9,560 nt of DNA from an uncultured Acetatifactor sp. (GCA_910585615.1 CAJUFO010000018.1:1-9560), one strand, 5' to 3'; shown: positions 1 through 6,349, counted from the first letter of the stretch. The notes: generated by a model from the letters alone, not told the origin. A program made the numbers and translations.

Positions 1-198
1 AATATGCTAGACTTTGTACAAAGCATTATTTCAAATCCGGTATGGCCGTTAGGGCTGCATACTTGTCAAGTAATAAGTTTTTCATTCTATCAGGGAAATT
101 CATGCTTTTATTTTATCCATCCAAATTCAATAAGGGCAGGAGTTTCCGCATGCAATACTCAGGCCGCGGCCCTCCTGTAACCAAAAAGGAGGCGCTCT

Positions 199-1128
199 AT
201 GGCGGGAAACAGGGAGTACAAAAGCGATGTGTTCTGCATGCTGATGGAGGAGCCGGGGTATGCTCTGGAGGTGTATAACGCGCTGAACCATTCGGATTAC
301 AGGAATCCGGGGCTTGTGGAGGTGTGTAACCTGGAGCGGGGGATTTCCCTGTCGGTGCGCAATGACGCGGCGTTCATTCTGGATATGAACTTAAGTATAT
401 ATGAGCATGAATCCACCGTCTGCCCCAATATGCCCCTGCGGGCGCTGATCTACGTGACAAACATCCTGGAGCAGTGGGTCAAGAAGCAGAACCTATACGG
501 GAGGAAGCTGGTGAAGATTCCGACACCTCGGTTCGCGGTGTTCTACAATGGGGTGGAGGAACAGCCGGAGCAGTATCAGCTGAAGCTGTCGGACGCGTAT
601 GCAAACCCGATGGAAGGGCCGGAGCTTGAACTGACCTGCATGGTATATAACATCAATTCGGGAAAGAATCGGGAGCTGCTGTCGGAATGCCCAGTATTGG
701 ATCAATACGTGACATTTGTGGGCTATGTGCGGGAGTACTTGGGGAAGTATCCAGAGAAGGATTTGAGAAAGGCGATAGACAAAGCCATAGACTGCTGCAT
801 TCAAGAGGGTGTGTTACGGGAATTTCTGATGAGGCGACGCGAGGAGGTGACAAAGGTGACGCAACTGGACTACACATTTGACAGGCGTTTAGAGCTTGAA
901 AGGGAAGATGCACGGGAAGAAGCCCTTGCGGAGGAGCGCGTCAATACGGAACGCGAAAGGAAGGCGAAGGAAGAGGAACGGCTGGCAAAGGAAAAAGAAC
1001 GGCTGGCAAAGGAAAGAGAACGGCTGGCAAAGGAAAGAGAACGGCAACGAGCAGAACTGGCAGAGATAGAAGTACAGAAGCTCCGCGCAGAGCTGGAGCA
1101 ATATAAACGGCGGTTTCCGGAGACATAA
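199..1128 (+). CDS. Rpn-family PD-(D/E)XK nuclease/putative transposase-like protein with coiled-coil tail
   Basis: 309 aa, of a family very common in Lachnospiraceae and related to the Rpn (YhgA-like) recombination-promoting nucleases. The N-terminal domain (about residues 7-215) carries the family pattern YKSDVFCML near residue 7, RND at 54-56, YEHES at 68-72 followed by PNMPLR at 76-81, and PTPRFAVFYNG at 108-118. D56 and E69 fit the D and E of a PD-(D/E)XK core. The position that is Gln in the relatives I recall (E-H-Q) is Glu here (E71), so nuclease activity is uncertain. Residues about 225-305 are almost all Glu, Lys, Arg and Ala and should form a coiled coil; residues 260-280 are three copies of ERLAKE(K/R). 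The ATG at 199 follows AAAAAGGAGG at a good distance. It is the only + strand gene and converges on the kinase gene. The family assignment is from remembered motifs; function in the cell is unknown. Confidence 0.8.
   Translation: MAGNREYKSDVFCMLMEEPGYALEVYNALNHSDYRNPGLVEVCNLERGISLSVRNDAAFILDMNLSIYEHESTVCPNMPLRALIYVTNILEQWVKKQNLYGRKLVKIPTPRFAVFYNGVEEQPEQYQLKLSDAYANPMEGPELELTCMVYNINSGKNRELLSECPVLDQYVTFVGYVREYLGKYPEKDLRKAIDKAIDCCIQEGVLREFLMRRREEVTKVTQLDYTFDRRLELEREDAREEALAEERVNTERERKAKEEERLAKEKERLAKERERLAKERERQRAELAEIEVQKLRAELEQYKRRFPET
976..1038 (+). repeat. Three tandem 21-bp coding repeats
   Basis: Three head-to-tail 21-bp units start at 976, 997 and 1018 (GAACGGCTGGCAAAGGAAA plus AA or GA). 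The second and third are identical and the first differs at one base. A partial fourth unit (GAACGGC) starts at 1039. Each unit encodes one ERLAKE(K/R) heptad of the coiled-coil tail. The near-perfect identity at DNA level suggests recent slippage expansion, and copy number may vary between strains without breaking the frame. Confidence 0.95.
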
Positions 1129-1189
1129 AAATCCATTCTTCATCCCCGTTTTTCCGGAAACATCTCCTCACAGGAATTCCCGCAACAGG

Positions 1190-1220
1190 GAAAATGCCGG
1201 CAGCCTATGACGGCTGCCGG
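1190..1220 (-). terminator. Rho-independent terminator of the two-component operon
   Basis: A perfect 9-bp GC-rich stem pairs 1197-1205 (CCGGCAGCC) with 1212-1220 (GGCTGCCGG) around a 6-nt loop. Read on the - strand the hairpin starts about 10 nt after the kinase stop codon and is followed by CATTTTCCC, a short T tract. On the + strand the following bases are not T-rich, so it serves the - strand kinase transcript and not the convergent 199-1128 gene. Confidence 0.8.
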
Positions 1221-1229
1221 TAATATCTA

Positions 1230-3308
1230 TCAGATTGCCGCGAACCCCAGCAGCACTTTGAACAAATCTCCATCGATAGTAATCTCCATCCGTCCCCCCT
1301 GGAGCTCCACCAGGCTCTTCGCGATGGACAGCCCCAGGCCGTTCCCCTCCATATGCCGGGACTTGTCGCCCCGCACGAACCTCTCCTCCAGCTCCTCCAC
1401 GGAGATGTCCAGCGGATACTTGGACATGTTCCGGAAGATGATCAGCACATCCCTCTCCCGCTGCTCCACGCTCAGGTAGACCCTGGAATTCTCCTGCGCG
1501 TATTTACATATATTGTTCAACAGATTGTCGAATACCCGCCACAGATGTCTGCCGTCCGCCATGATGGGCGCTATCTCCTCCGGCTGGCGCGTGATCAAAT
1601 CCAACTGCTTCTCCTCCATCCTCTGCTGGTACTCCCCCACCGCCTGGGAGAGGAGCACCCCCACTTCGCAGGGCTCCAGGTTCACCTCCAGGTTCCCCGT
1701 GGTGGCCTTGGAGGCCTCCAGCAAGTCCTCCAGCAGCTTCTTCAGCCGCCTGGACTGGCGCAGCAGCACCTGGGCATACTCTGCGATTTTGGATATATCC
1801 GGGCAGCAGACTCTCGTGTCTGCTGTCTCCCCAGTACCCTCTCCCGCTGTCCTGGCATTGCTTTCCACAGAAGTCTCCTCGCAGATTAAATCCGCATAAT
1901 TGATGATAGAAGTCAACGGCGTCTTCAAATCGTGAGACACATTGGTAATCAGTTCCGTCTTCAGACGCTCGCTGCGCATCCGCTCCGCCACTGCCTTGGA
2001 GATTCCCTGGCCCAGGCTGTTGAGATTCTCCCCATGCTCCTTAAAACTCCAGACCAGCCGGGAGGTGTCCACCTTGTAGTCCGCCTCTCCCTCCGCCAGC
2101 GCGCTCCCCGCAATCAGAAGCTTCCTGCAGGCCAGCGCGATGTATGCCACCACCGCGAACAGGACCACCTTTTCCATACACCAAAGCAAGATGCTCAACT
2201 CCTCTGCCCTGCTGAGGAACAACAGGATACCGAGGAACTCCATGATGCACAGCCCCAGATAGGCAGCGACCACTGTCATCACCATCGGGAGATCCCGCAG
2301 CATCGCCGCAGTCCCTCTCCCCAGGAAACGGCACATCCTCCATAACCTCCGCAGCACCATATAAATCAGGCTGTAGCGGAAGCAGTTTCCCCGCTTCAGG
2401 CGCACGGCGAACTCCATACAGTACAGCGTCCCCCAGACTGCCAGCACCGCTCCCACGCAGGTCAACAGCACGATTACCGCCACCGTGCCCATGCTCCTCA
2501 CTATCTCCAGCCCCAGAGCGCACACCACAACCGCCACACAGCCGAACAGGAAAGTCAGCACGTCAAAGGGAATCGTTGCCAGCACCCCCGGCGCGATGCC
2601 CTTCCGTCCGTTACGATGCCCCGCACCGCACATCAGGAAGATGAACATAAGGATGCTAAGGAGGATGCCCACAGCAGCTATCCCAATCAGAGCAAATCTG
2701 ATACCATAGACCATCTCCACGGTCTCCGCCAGCCTGCGGAAATTGTCCTCTATGGGGAAATCCGGATTCACATAGGCCCGGAACAGATATTCCTCACCCG
2801 CAGCCAGATAGACTCCGTCCACAAGAACATCCACATCCTCCTGGAACTCGAGCACCGTAAATATCTCCGTTATATATTTCGTCTCATAGCCGTCCCAGGT
2901 ACTCCAGAGGACCCTTTCCTCGCCTCTCCTCTCTCCTCTATTCTCACAAAGCTCCAAATCCACATTCCGCTCCCTGCAATAGGCCTCCGCCTCTCTGATG
3001 TCCCCGGATTCGATATGTCCGATTGCCTCATAAATAGCGGAGATGCTGGGGCTGCGAAGCTGCCTTGCCAGCACCTCCTCCAGACTCCCCTCATAAAACC
3101 CTTCCATGCCGACGAAAATACACCCCAATAATCCCAGACCCCCTGCGATTACAGATGCGAACAGAAGGATAAAAGCCACAATCTTAGCCCAGAGAGCCCC
3201 TGTCAACCGGTACTTGTCCTGCCCCCGCTCCATCCCTATTTGTTCTGTCTCTACCTGCCTTGTCGCCATCTCCTCCGCTACACCATCCCGAAAATCCCGC
3301 TCCTCCAT
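1230..3308 (-). CDS. VanS-like membrane sensor histidine kinase, six predicted TM segments
   Basis: 692 aa. It should autophosphorylate on His and pass the phosphate to the regulator encoded just upstream. A charged N-terminus (1-40) leads to TM1 (about 42-66), a probable extracellular sensor loop (about 70-203), then hydrophobic segments near 205-228, 246-270, 274-298, 342-365 and 373-398. The HisKA H-box is NVSHDLKTPLTS with H459; the second HisKA helix (RQSRRLKKLLEDLLEASKA) is about 517-535. In the HATPase domain the N-box is FDNLLNN (593-599) and the G2 box is GNGLGLS (655-661). Two oddities: the G1 position reads FRNMSKYPLD with no DxGxG, and a 25-30 residue insert (about 478-505) sits in the HisKA hairpin loop. 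The ATG at 3308 follows GGAGGAGG on the - strand with about 7 nt spacing. The ligand is unknown; the multi-TM sensor region is not one I can name. Operon with the regulator gene, 84 nt upstream. Confidence 0.93.
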   Translation of the reverse strand: MEERDFRDGVAEEMATRQVETEQIGMERGQDKYRLTGALWAKIVAFILLFASVIAGGLGLLGCIFVGMEGFYEGSLEEVLARQLRSPSISAIYEAIGHIESGDIREAEAYCRERNVDLELCENRGERRGEERVLWSTWDGYETKYITEIFTVLEFQEDVDVLVDGVYLAAGEEYLFRAYVNPDFPIEDNFRRLAETVEMVYGIRFALIGIAAVGILLSILMFIFLMCGAGHRNGRKGIAPGVLATIPFDVLTFLFGCVAVVVCALGLEIVRSMGTVAVIVLLTCVGAVLAVWGTLYCMEFAVRLKRGNCFRYSLIYMVLRRLWRMCRFLGRGTAAMLRDLPMVMTVVAAYLGLCIMEFLGILLFLSRAEELSILLWCMEKVVLFAVVAYIALACRKLLIAGSALAEGEADYKVDTSRLVWSFKEHGENLNSLGQGISKAVAERMRSERLKTELITNVSHDLKTPLTSIINYADLICEETSVESNARTAGEGTGETADTRVCCPDISKIAEYAQVLLRQSRRLKKLLEDLLEASKATTGNLEVNLEPCEVGVLLSQAVGEYQQRMEEKQLDLITRQPEEIAPIMADGRHLWRVFDNLLNNICKYAQENSRVYLSVEQRERDVLIIFRNMSKYPLDISVEELEERFVRGDKSRHMEGNGLGLSIAKSLVELQGGRMEITIDGDLFKVLLGFAAI

Positions 3309-3336
3309 AACGAACCTCCTCCATCCAATTTTCTCC

Positions 3337-3383
3337 GCACCACCGGTGCAAGTCCGGAAGAATGCCCAAGCGAACTTGTTCGC
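3337..3383 (-). other. Two hairpins in the regulator-kinase intercistronic gap
   Basis: The 84-nt gap between the regulator stop and the kinase start holds two perfect 5-bp stems: 3370-3383 (GCGAA/TTCGC around CTTG) and 3337-3349 (GCACC/GGTGC around a 3-nt loop). The second lies about 18 nt upstream of the kinase ribosome binding site. There is no T tract, so these are not terminators. They could influence RNA stability or kinase translation, which is inference. Stems this short also occur by chance. Confidence 0.4.
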
Positions 3384-3392
3384 AAGTCGAGC

Positions 3393-4085
3393 CTAGAACT
3401 TCTTCTCGCATTTGTAGCCTTGCCCCCACACCACCTTTAAGTACCGCGGCTCCGCCGGATTGATTTCCAGCTTCTCCCGAATATGCCGGATATGCACCGC
3501 CACCGTGTTCTCGCTGCCGTAGGGCAGGTCGTTCCATATCTTCTGATAGATTTCCTTGGGCGAGAACACCTTCCCCGGATGCTGCATCAGGAGCTTCAGG
3601 ATTTCGTACTCCGTGGGCGTCAGCGCCACCTCTTCCCCGTCCAGCAGCACCTTCTTCTCCGTGTCGTCCAGCTCGATGCCCCCGCAGCGCAGCACCTCCT
3701 GACGCACATTCCCGGCGCCAAGCTGCATGTACCTGCGAAGTTGTGACCGCACCCTGGCGGACACCTCCACCGGGTTGAAGGGCTTCGTAATGTAGTCGTC
3801 CGCCCCCACCGTCAGCCCCAGAATCTTGTCCGCGTCCTCGGACTTGGCCGTCAGCAGGATGACGGGTACATTGCTCCTCTCCCGAATCTTCACCATGGCC
3901 TCGATGCCGTCCATCTGCGGCATCATGATGTCCATCAGCACCAGGTGGATATCCTGCTCCTCCACGATTTTCAGCGCCTCCCTGCCGTCGAAGGCCTCGA
4001 ACAGCGCATAGTTGGCGTCATTCAGATAAATCTTCAGTGCATTCACGATATCCCGCTCATCGTCACAGATCAAAATGTTGTACAT
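3393..4085 (-). CDS. OmpR/VanR-family response regulator
   Basis: 230 aa from the chosen ATG. The N-terminal receiver domain (about 1-118) has the acidic pair D8-D9, the phospho-acceptor D52 in LMDIMMPQMDG, T79 (LLTA) and K101 (TKPF), so it is complete. The C-terminal winged-helix DNA-binding domain (about 130-228) has LTPTEYEILKLLMQHPGKVFS, then the recognition-helix region VAVHIRHIREKLE and the closing VWGQGYK. It should be phosphorylated by the adjacent kinase and bind direct repeats in DNA. An in-frame GTG at 4118 would add 11 residues (MKYLLREGHAA). I prefer the ATG at 4085 because it is followed at once by the conserved receiver start (MYNILICDDE) and is preceded by GAGGGAAGGG at usable spacing. 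First gene of a two-gene operon. The signal and target genes cannot be read from the sequence. Confidence 0.95.
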   Translation of the reverse strand: MYNILICDDERDIVNALKIYLNDANYALFEAFDGREALKIVEEQDIHLVLMDIMMPQMDGIEAMVKIRERSNVPVILLTAKSEDADKILGLTVGADDYITKPFNPVEVSARVRSQLRRYMQLGAGNVRQEVLRCGGIELDDTEKKVLLDGEEVALTPTEYEILKLLMQHPGKVFSPKEIYQKIWNDLPYGSENTVAVHIRHIREKLEINPAEPRYLKVVWGQGYKCEKKF

Positions 4086-4144
4086 AGCCGCATGCCCTTC
4101 CCTCAATAGATACTTCACGCCAGTAAAACTTGCCGCGAGTCCCG

Positions 4145-4208
4145 ACTGCAGACCGTCGACAAGATACTTTTGTTCATTTTCCCACAGTATATTTCGGCGG
4201 TCTGCAGT
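4145..4208 (-). promoter_or_regulatory. Long inverted repeat in the leader of the regulator mRNA
   Basis: The 15-bp arms 4145-4159 (ACTGCAGACCGTCGA) and 4194-4208 (TCGGCGGTCTGCAGT) are complementary apart from one position and are separated by 34 nt. Inside the spacer, 4164-4168 (ATACT) and 4186-4190 (AGTAT) can pair as well, extending the structure. If transcription starts at the promoter proposed near 4236-4241, the repeat lies in the 5' leader, ending about 60 nt before the regulator start codon. There is no T tract after it on the - strand, so it is not a simple terminator. It could be an mRNA stability or translation element, or a DNA dyad for a dimeric regulator. Confidence 0.6.
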
Positions 4209-4235
4209 ATGAAAATCATAATCCTCATGAACCCC

Positions 4236-4294
4236 ATTCTAGCAAAACAGCGATTAACAAAAAACAGGGGAATTGTTTAAGATTTCTTTAAGAT
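4236..4294 (-). promoter_or_regulatory. Putative autoregulated promoter of the two-component operon
   Basis: On the - strand an extended -10, TGC-TAGAAT (TAGAAT at 4241 to 4236, 5 of 6 to consensus), has only a poor -35 (TTTTTG, 16-bp spacing). Upstream, at 4276-4281 and 4287-4292 (+ strand reading), is a direct repeat TTTAAGAT-TTC-TTTAAGAT, read as CTTAAA-N5-CTTAAA on the - strand. Its 11-bp period is the spacing typical of OmpR/PhoB-family binding sites, and it sits roughly 47-65 bp upstream of the inferred start. This fits an activator-dependent promoter bound by the regulator itself. A second weaker -10 (TATACT at 4191 to 4186) lies inside the inverted repeat. The predicted leader is about 140 nt. 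Confidence 0.5.
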
Positions 4295-4370
4295 ATCTCC
4301 ATTTTTCCTGTTGTACCAGCTGACCCGCCAGCACCCGATCGAGAATCTTCTGCCTCATTTTTGTTAATAG

Positions 4371-4424
4371 TGAAAAGAGAAAGCCAGATACAGAAACAGT
4401 TAAATCCAGTTTCTATCCGGCTTT
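4371..4424 (-). terminator. Hairpin terminator after the co-polymerase/kinase gene
   Basis: The arms 4382-4397 and 4409-4422 form an interrupted stem (AGCC, GATA and GAAAC blocks, one wobble position and a 2-nt bulge) with an 11-nt loop. On the - strand the odd position is a G-U wobble and the stem is followed by TTCTCTTTTC. On the + strand the same position is A-C, though TTTTTT follows. The wobble and the gene order favour termination of - strand transcripts from 4630-6033, about 200 nt upstream. Some bidirectional activity is possible. The rest of the 544-nt stretch without an established gene (4086-4629) holds the regulator's promoter and leader, and possibly the small ORF at 4515-4610. 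Confidence 0.65.
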
Positions 4425-4514
4425 TTTAATATCCCATATAAACGTCATTTAATTCCTGCCAGCCATAATACACAGCAAGTCATGCCGTTTATCCGGTTTG
4501 TGCGCAAGATTTAA

Positions 4515-4610
4515 TCACCGAACATATACATTACCCGTCAGACCGGACAAACACGAAAGGACGACTTCCGCTACCCACGACATCCAAAAACATAGCCACC
4601 AACAAACCAT
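4515..4610 (-). CDS. Possible 31-residue Trp-rich hydrophobic small protein
   Basis: An ATG at 4610 on the - strand opens 31 codons: MVCWWLCFWMSWVAEVVLSC, then a short polar tail ending GNVYVR and TGA. A GGAG lies 9 nt upstream of the ATG, and the ORF begins 19 nt after the stop of the 4630-6033 gene, so it could be translated from the same mRNA before the terminator. Four of the first 12 residues are Trp and the first half could span or insert into a membrane. There is no homology support and short ORFs arise by chance, so this is a weak candidate. Confidence 0.2.
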   Translation of the reverse strand: MVCWWLCFWMSWVAEVVLSCLSGLTGNVYVR

Positions 4611-4629
4611 GGCCGTAATCTCCGCCTGT

Positions 4630-6033
4630 CTAAACACAGTTCAGCCCCCCGCCGACAATGTGGATTCCCGCCGCAGTCAGTTCCTTCACTGCCTCATACA
4701 ACGCACCCACCGTCGCCATATCCTTCCGTACCACCAGCAGCACTCCGTCCGCCAGTTTCCCCATCTGCAGCATATCCGGATAAAGCCGTATGGCAGGCGT
4801 GTCAATCAGGACGACTCCATACTCATCCGCCAGCTCCCGAATGGCCGCGGCCAGCTCTCCTTCCCCGCGAAGTATTTTCTGTCTCGCAAAGCCGACGACA
4901 GTGTGCATCCCGCTGTCCAGCCGTTCCACATATTTCCTCAGACTGCCGTCCCTCGGCTCCCTTTTGTCCCCATCGTACTCCTTATGCTCTTTCACATATT
5001 GATAGAGCGAGCCATGCCGTAAGTCGCAGTCCAGGAGAAGGACCCTGCAGCCCGTTTCCTGCATGGAAAGCGCCAGATTGTATGCCACAGTGGTCTTTCC
5101 CTCTCCCGAATCGGCTGACGCCACCGCTATTATCTTCTTCGGGTCATGTTCCAGTTCATGGCGCAGCACGGCTGCAAGGCGGACATATGAACCGCGGTTC
5201 TTTTCTGCGTCGCTGCATTCCCTGCTGCCCTTGCCCTGCTCCCTGCCTTCCTCTCCTGCCGGGCTTTCCATGGGAAAAACAGCGTCAAGGTATGCGGCAT
5301 TCTCGCCCTTATCCTTCGTCTTCAGCCTCGGAATCCTGCCCAGGAGCTCCACGCCGCAGTCCTTCAGGCTTCTCTCATCCCTTACTCTGGGATGCTGAAT
5401 GCTGTATATGACACTTATGGCACAGATGATGGCAAAGCCCCCGGCCATTCCAATCAACGGATAAAGAGCCTGCCCTCCCCGGCCGCTGTCCCTTTTAGCC
5501 TGCCCCGCCTCGTCCACAACATCGACTGCCCCAATGTCCAACAGTTCCAGCATCACGCCGGGAAGCACCTGCATGAGAGAATCCAAAAGCTCCTGCGCCT
5601 GATGCGCATCCTTCCAGGAAAGAGAGATTACCAGGGCCGTGGTCCCGTCAACCTGCGAAGCCTTGATGCCTGCCTGCAGGGCAGCAACCATGCTTTCGGC
5701 TTCTTCGCCGGAAGCTCCCCTCTCTTCCGCCACCTGGTTCAGCACCAAATCCGTAGTCGCCAGGAACTGCACATAGGCGGAGAGATTCCGGGCTATCGCG
5801 AAATCCGCTGTCCCCGGCGTGGAGTTTTCGTCCTGATACAGGCCGGAAGGCGTCTTCGCCGTCACAATCATGGACGCCGTTGTGGTATAAGAAACCGGCC
5901 GGGCGGCCGAAAACATAAATCCAAGGATGCCGCCAATCGCCGCAAGCAATATGGCCGGGACGCGCAGCTCCCAAATCGTCTGAAAGATATCCGGGAGGGA
6001 TATCCTGATTTCATCTGTATCGTATGCAGGCAA
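4630..6033 (-). CDS. Fused Wzz-type co-polymerase and BY-kinase-type ATPase (Wzc/CapAB-like)
   Basis: 467 aa. Family role: controls chain length and export of capsule or exopolysaccharide at the membrane. Layout: short cytoplasmic N-terminus with the typical DEIRISLPDIFQTIW start, TM1 about 25-43, an extracellular Wzz-like domain about 44-188, TM2 about 190-211, a low-complexity linker about 240-283, then the ATPase domain. It has Walker A (ADSGEGKTT, K313), Walker A' (LLLDCDL, 332-338) and Walker B (VVLIDTP, 407-413). It ends at GGGLNCV; the last Tyr is Y446, so the Tyr-rich autophosphorylation tail of classical BY-kinases is absent. Fused yet much shorter than proteobacterial Wzc (about 700 aa). 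The start must be the TTG at 6033: an in-frame TAG lies two codons upstream, the next Met is residue 40, inside TM1, and GGGGAG precedes the TTG by 8 nt. No capsule genes are adjacent. ParA/MinD-like partner is a less likely reading. Confidence 0.85.
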   Translation of the reverse strand: MPAYDTDEIRISLPDIFQTIWELRVPAILLAAIGGILGFMFSAARPVSYTTTASMIVTAKTPSGLYQDENSTPGTADFAIARNLSAYVQFLATTDLVLNQVAEERGASGEEAESMVAALQAGIKASQVDGTTALVISLSWKDAHQAQELLDSLMQVLPGVMLELLDIGAVDVVDEAGQAKRDSGRGGQALYPLIGMAGGFAIICAISVIYSIQHPRVRDERSLKDCGVELLGRIPRLKTKDKGENAAYLDAVFPMESPAGEEGREQGKGSRECSDAEKNRGSYVRLAAVLRHELEHDPKKIIAVASADSGEGKTTVAYNLALSMQETGCRVLLLDCDLRHGSLYQYVKEHKEYDGDKREPRDGSLRKYVERLDSGMHTVVGFARQKILRGEGELAAAIRELADEYGVVLIDTPAIRLYPDMLQMGKLADGVLLVVRKDMATVGALYEAVKELTAAGIHIVGGGLNCV

Positions 6034-6179
6034 TCTCTATTCTCCCCACCGCGTTTTTTCGATTCTCTCTTTGCCGTCCGATCGTCTGCCTGTCGGCTTA
6101 TGGAATCAGACAAATGGAACGAATCATCTGAGCGGTTTTTTATCTGTAGTCTTCCTGCTCTTATGATATCAGGTACATC

Positions 6180-6209
6180 ATTTTACATAAATACCCGTTC
6201 CGTCGACAA
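6180..6209 (-). promoter_or_regulatory. Sigma-A-type promoter for the co-polymerase/kinase gene
   Basis: On the - strand: -35 TTGTCG (6209 to 6204), an 18-bp spacer, and -10 TAAAAT (6185 to 6180, 5 of 6 to consensus). The inferred start near 6173 gives a leader of about 140 nt before the TTG start codon. The 316-nt stretch without a gene (6034-6349) holds this promoter, the TCGACAA repeat overlapping its -35, a T-less hairpin near 6282-6304, and otherwise nothing I recognise; no riboswitch consensus is apparent. Confidence 0.55.
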
Positions 6210-6219
6210 ATATCGACAA
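6203..6219. repeat. TCGACAA direct repeat overlapping a -35 element
   Basis: TCGACAA occurs at 6203-6209 and again at 6213-6219, a 10-bp period, so both copies face the same side of the helix. The copy nearer the gene overlaps the proposed -35 of the co-polymerase/kinase promoter. The placement suits an operator for a repressor, or for an OmpR-type regulator that reads 10-11-bp direct repeats. No binding protein can be named; the motif differs from the CTTAAA repeat upstream of the regulator gene. Confidence 0.35.
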
Positions 6220-6281
6220 TACGGCACTCCTCTCCGGGGCTGCTTTATGATTTCGCTGTCTCAGCTCCGGACGCGGCTCCC

Positions 6282-6304
6282 CCGGGATTTCCAAGCCATC
6301 CCGG
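6282..6304 (-). other. Hairpin 3' of the CmpB-like gene
   Basis: A perfect 7-bp stem pairs 6282-6288 (CCGGGAT) with 6298-6304 (ATCCCGG) around a 9-nt loop, about 45 nt after the stop of the CmpB-like gene. It lacks a T tract on either strand, so it is not a standard intrinsic terminator; it could protect the mRNA 3' end. I see no better terminator between this gene and the next promoter. Confidence 0.3.
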
Positions 6305-6349
6305 AGAAGCCGGTAAACCAGCGGCAGGTCCCATGCATCAAAACGCCAT

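Noticed and set aside
12..23. Perfect 12-bp palindrome CTTTGTACAAAG near the left edge, resembling core sequences of lambda-type att sites
   Set aside because: No integrase, excisionase or second copy is in the window; a short palindrome alone does not support an attachment site.
63..91. TTGTCA as a -35 for the Rpn-like gene
   Set aside because: No convincing -10 lies 16-18 bp downstream (TCTATC is poor), so I do not call a promoter there.
42..278. 78-codon + strand ORF overlapping the start of the Rpn-like gene
   Set aside because: No ribosome binding site at its start, no recognisable domain, and it overlaps a well-supported gene in another frame.
4515..4610. Trp-rich ORF as a tryptophan attenuation leader peptide
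   Set aside because: No trp biosynthesis or transport gene follows, and the nearest terminator hairpin is about 90 nt beyond its stop with no competing antiterminator pairing seen.
6034..6180. Riboswitch in the leader of the co-polymerase/kinase
   Set aside because: I looked for cyclic-di-GMP and other common consensus elements and saw none; only short, weak stems are present.
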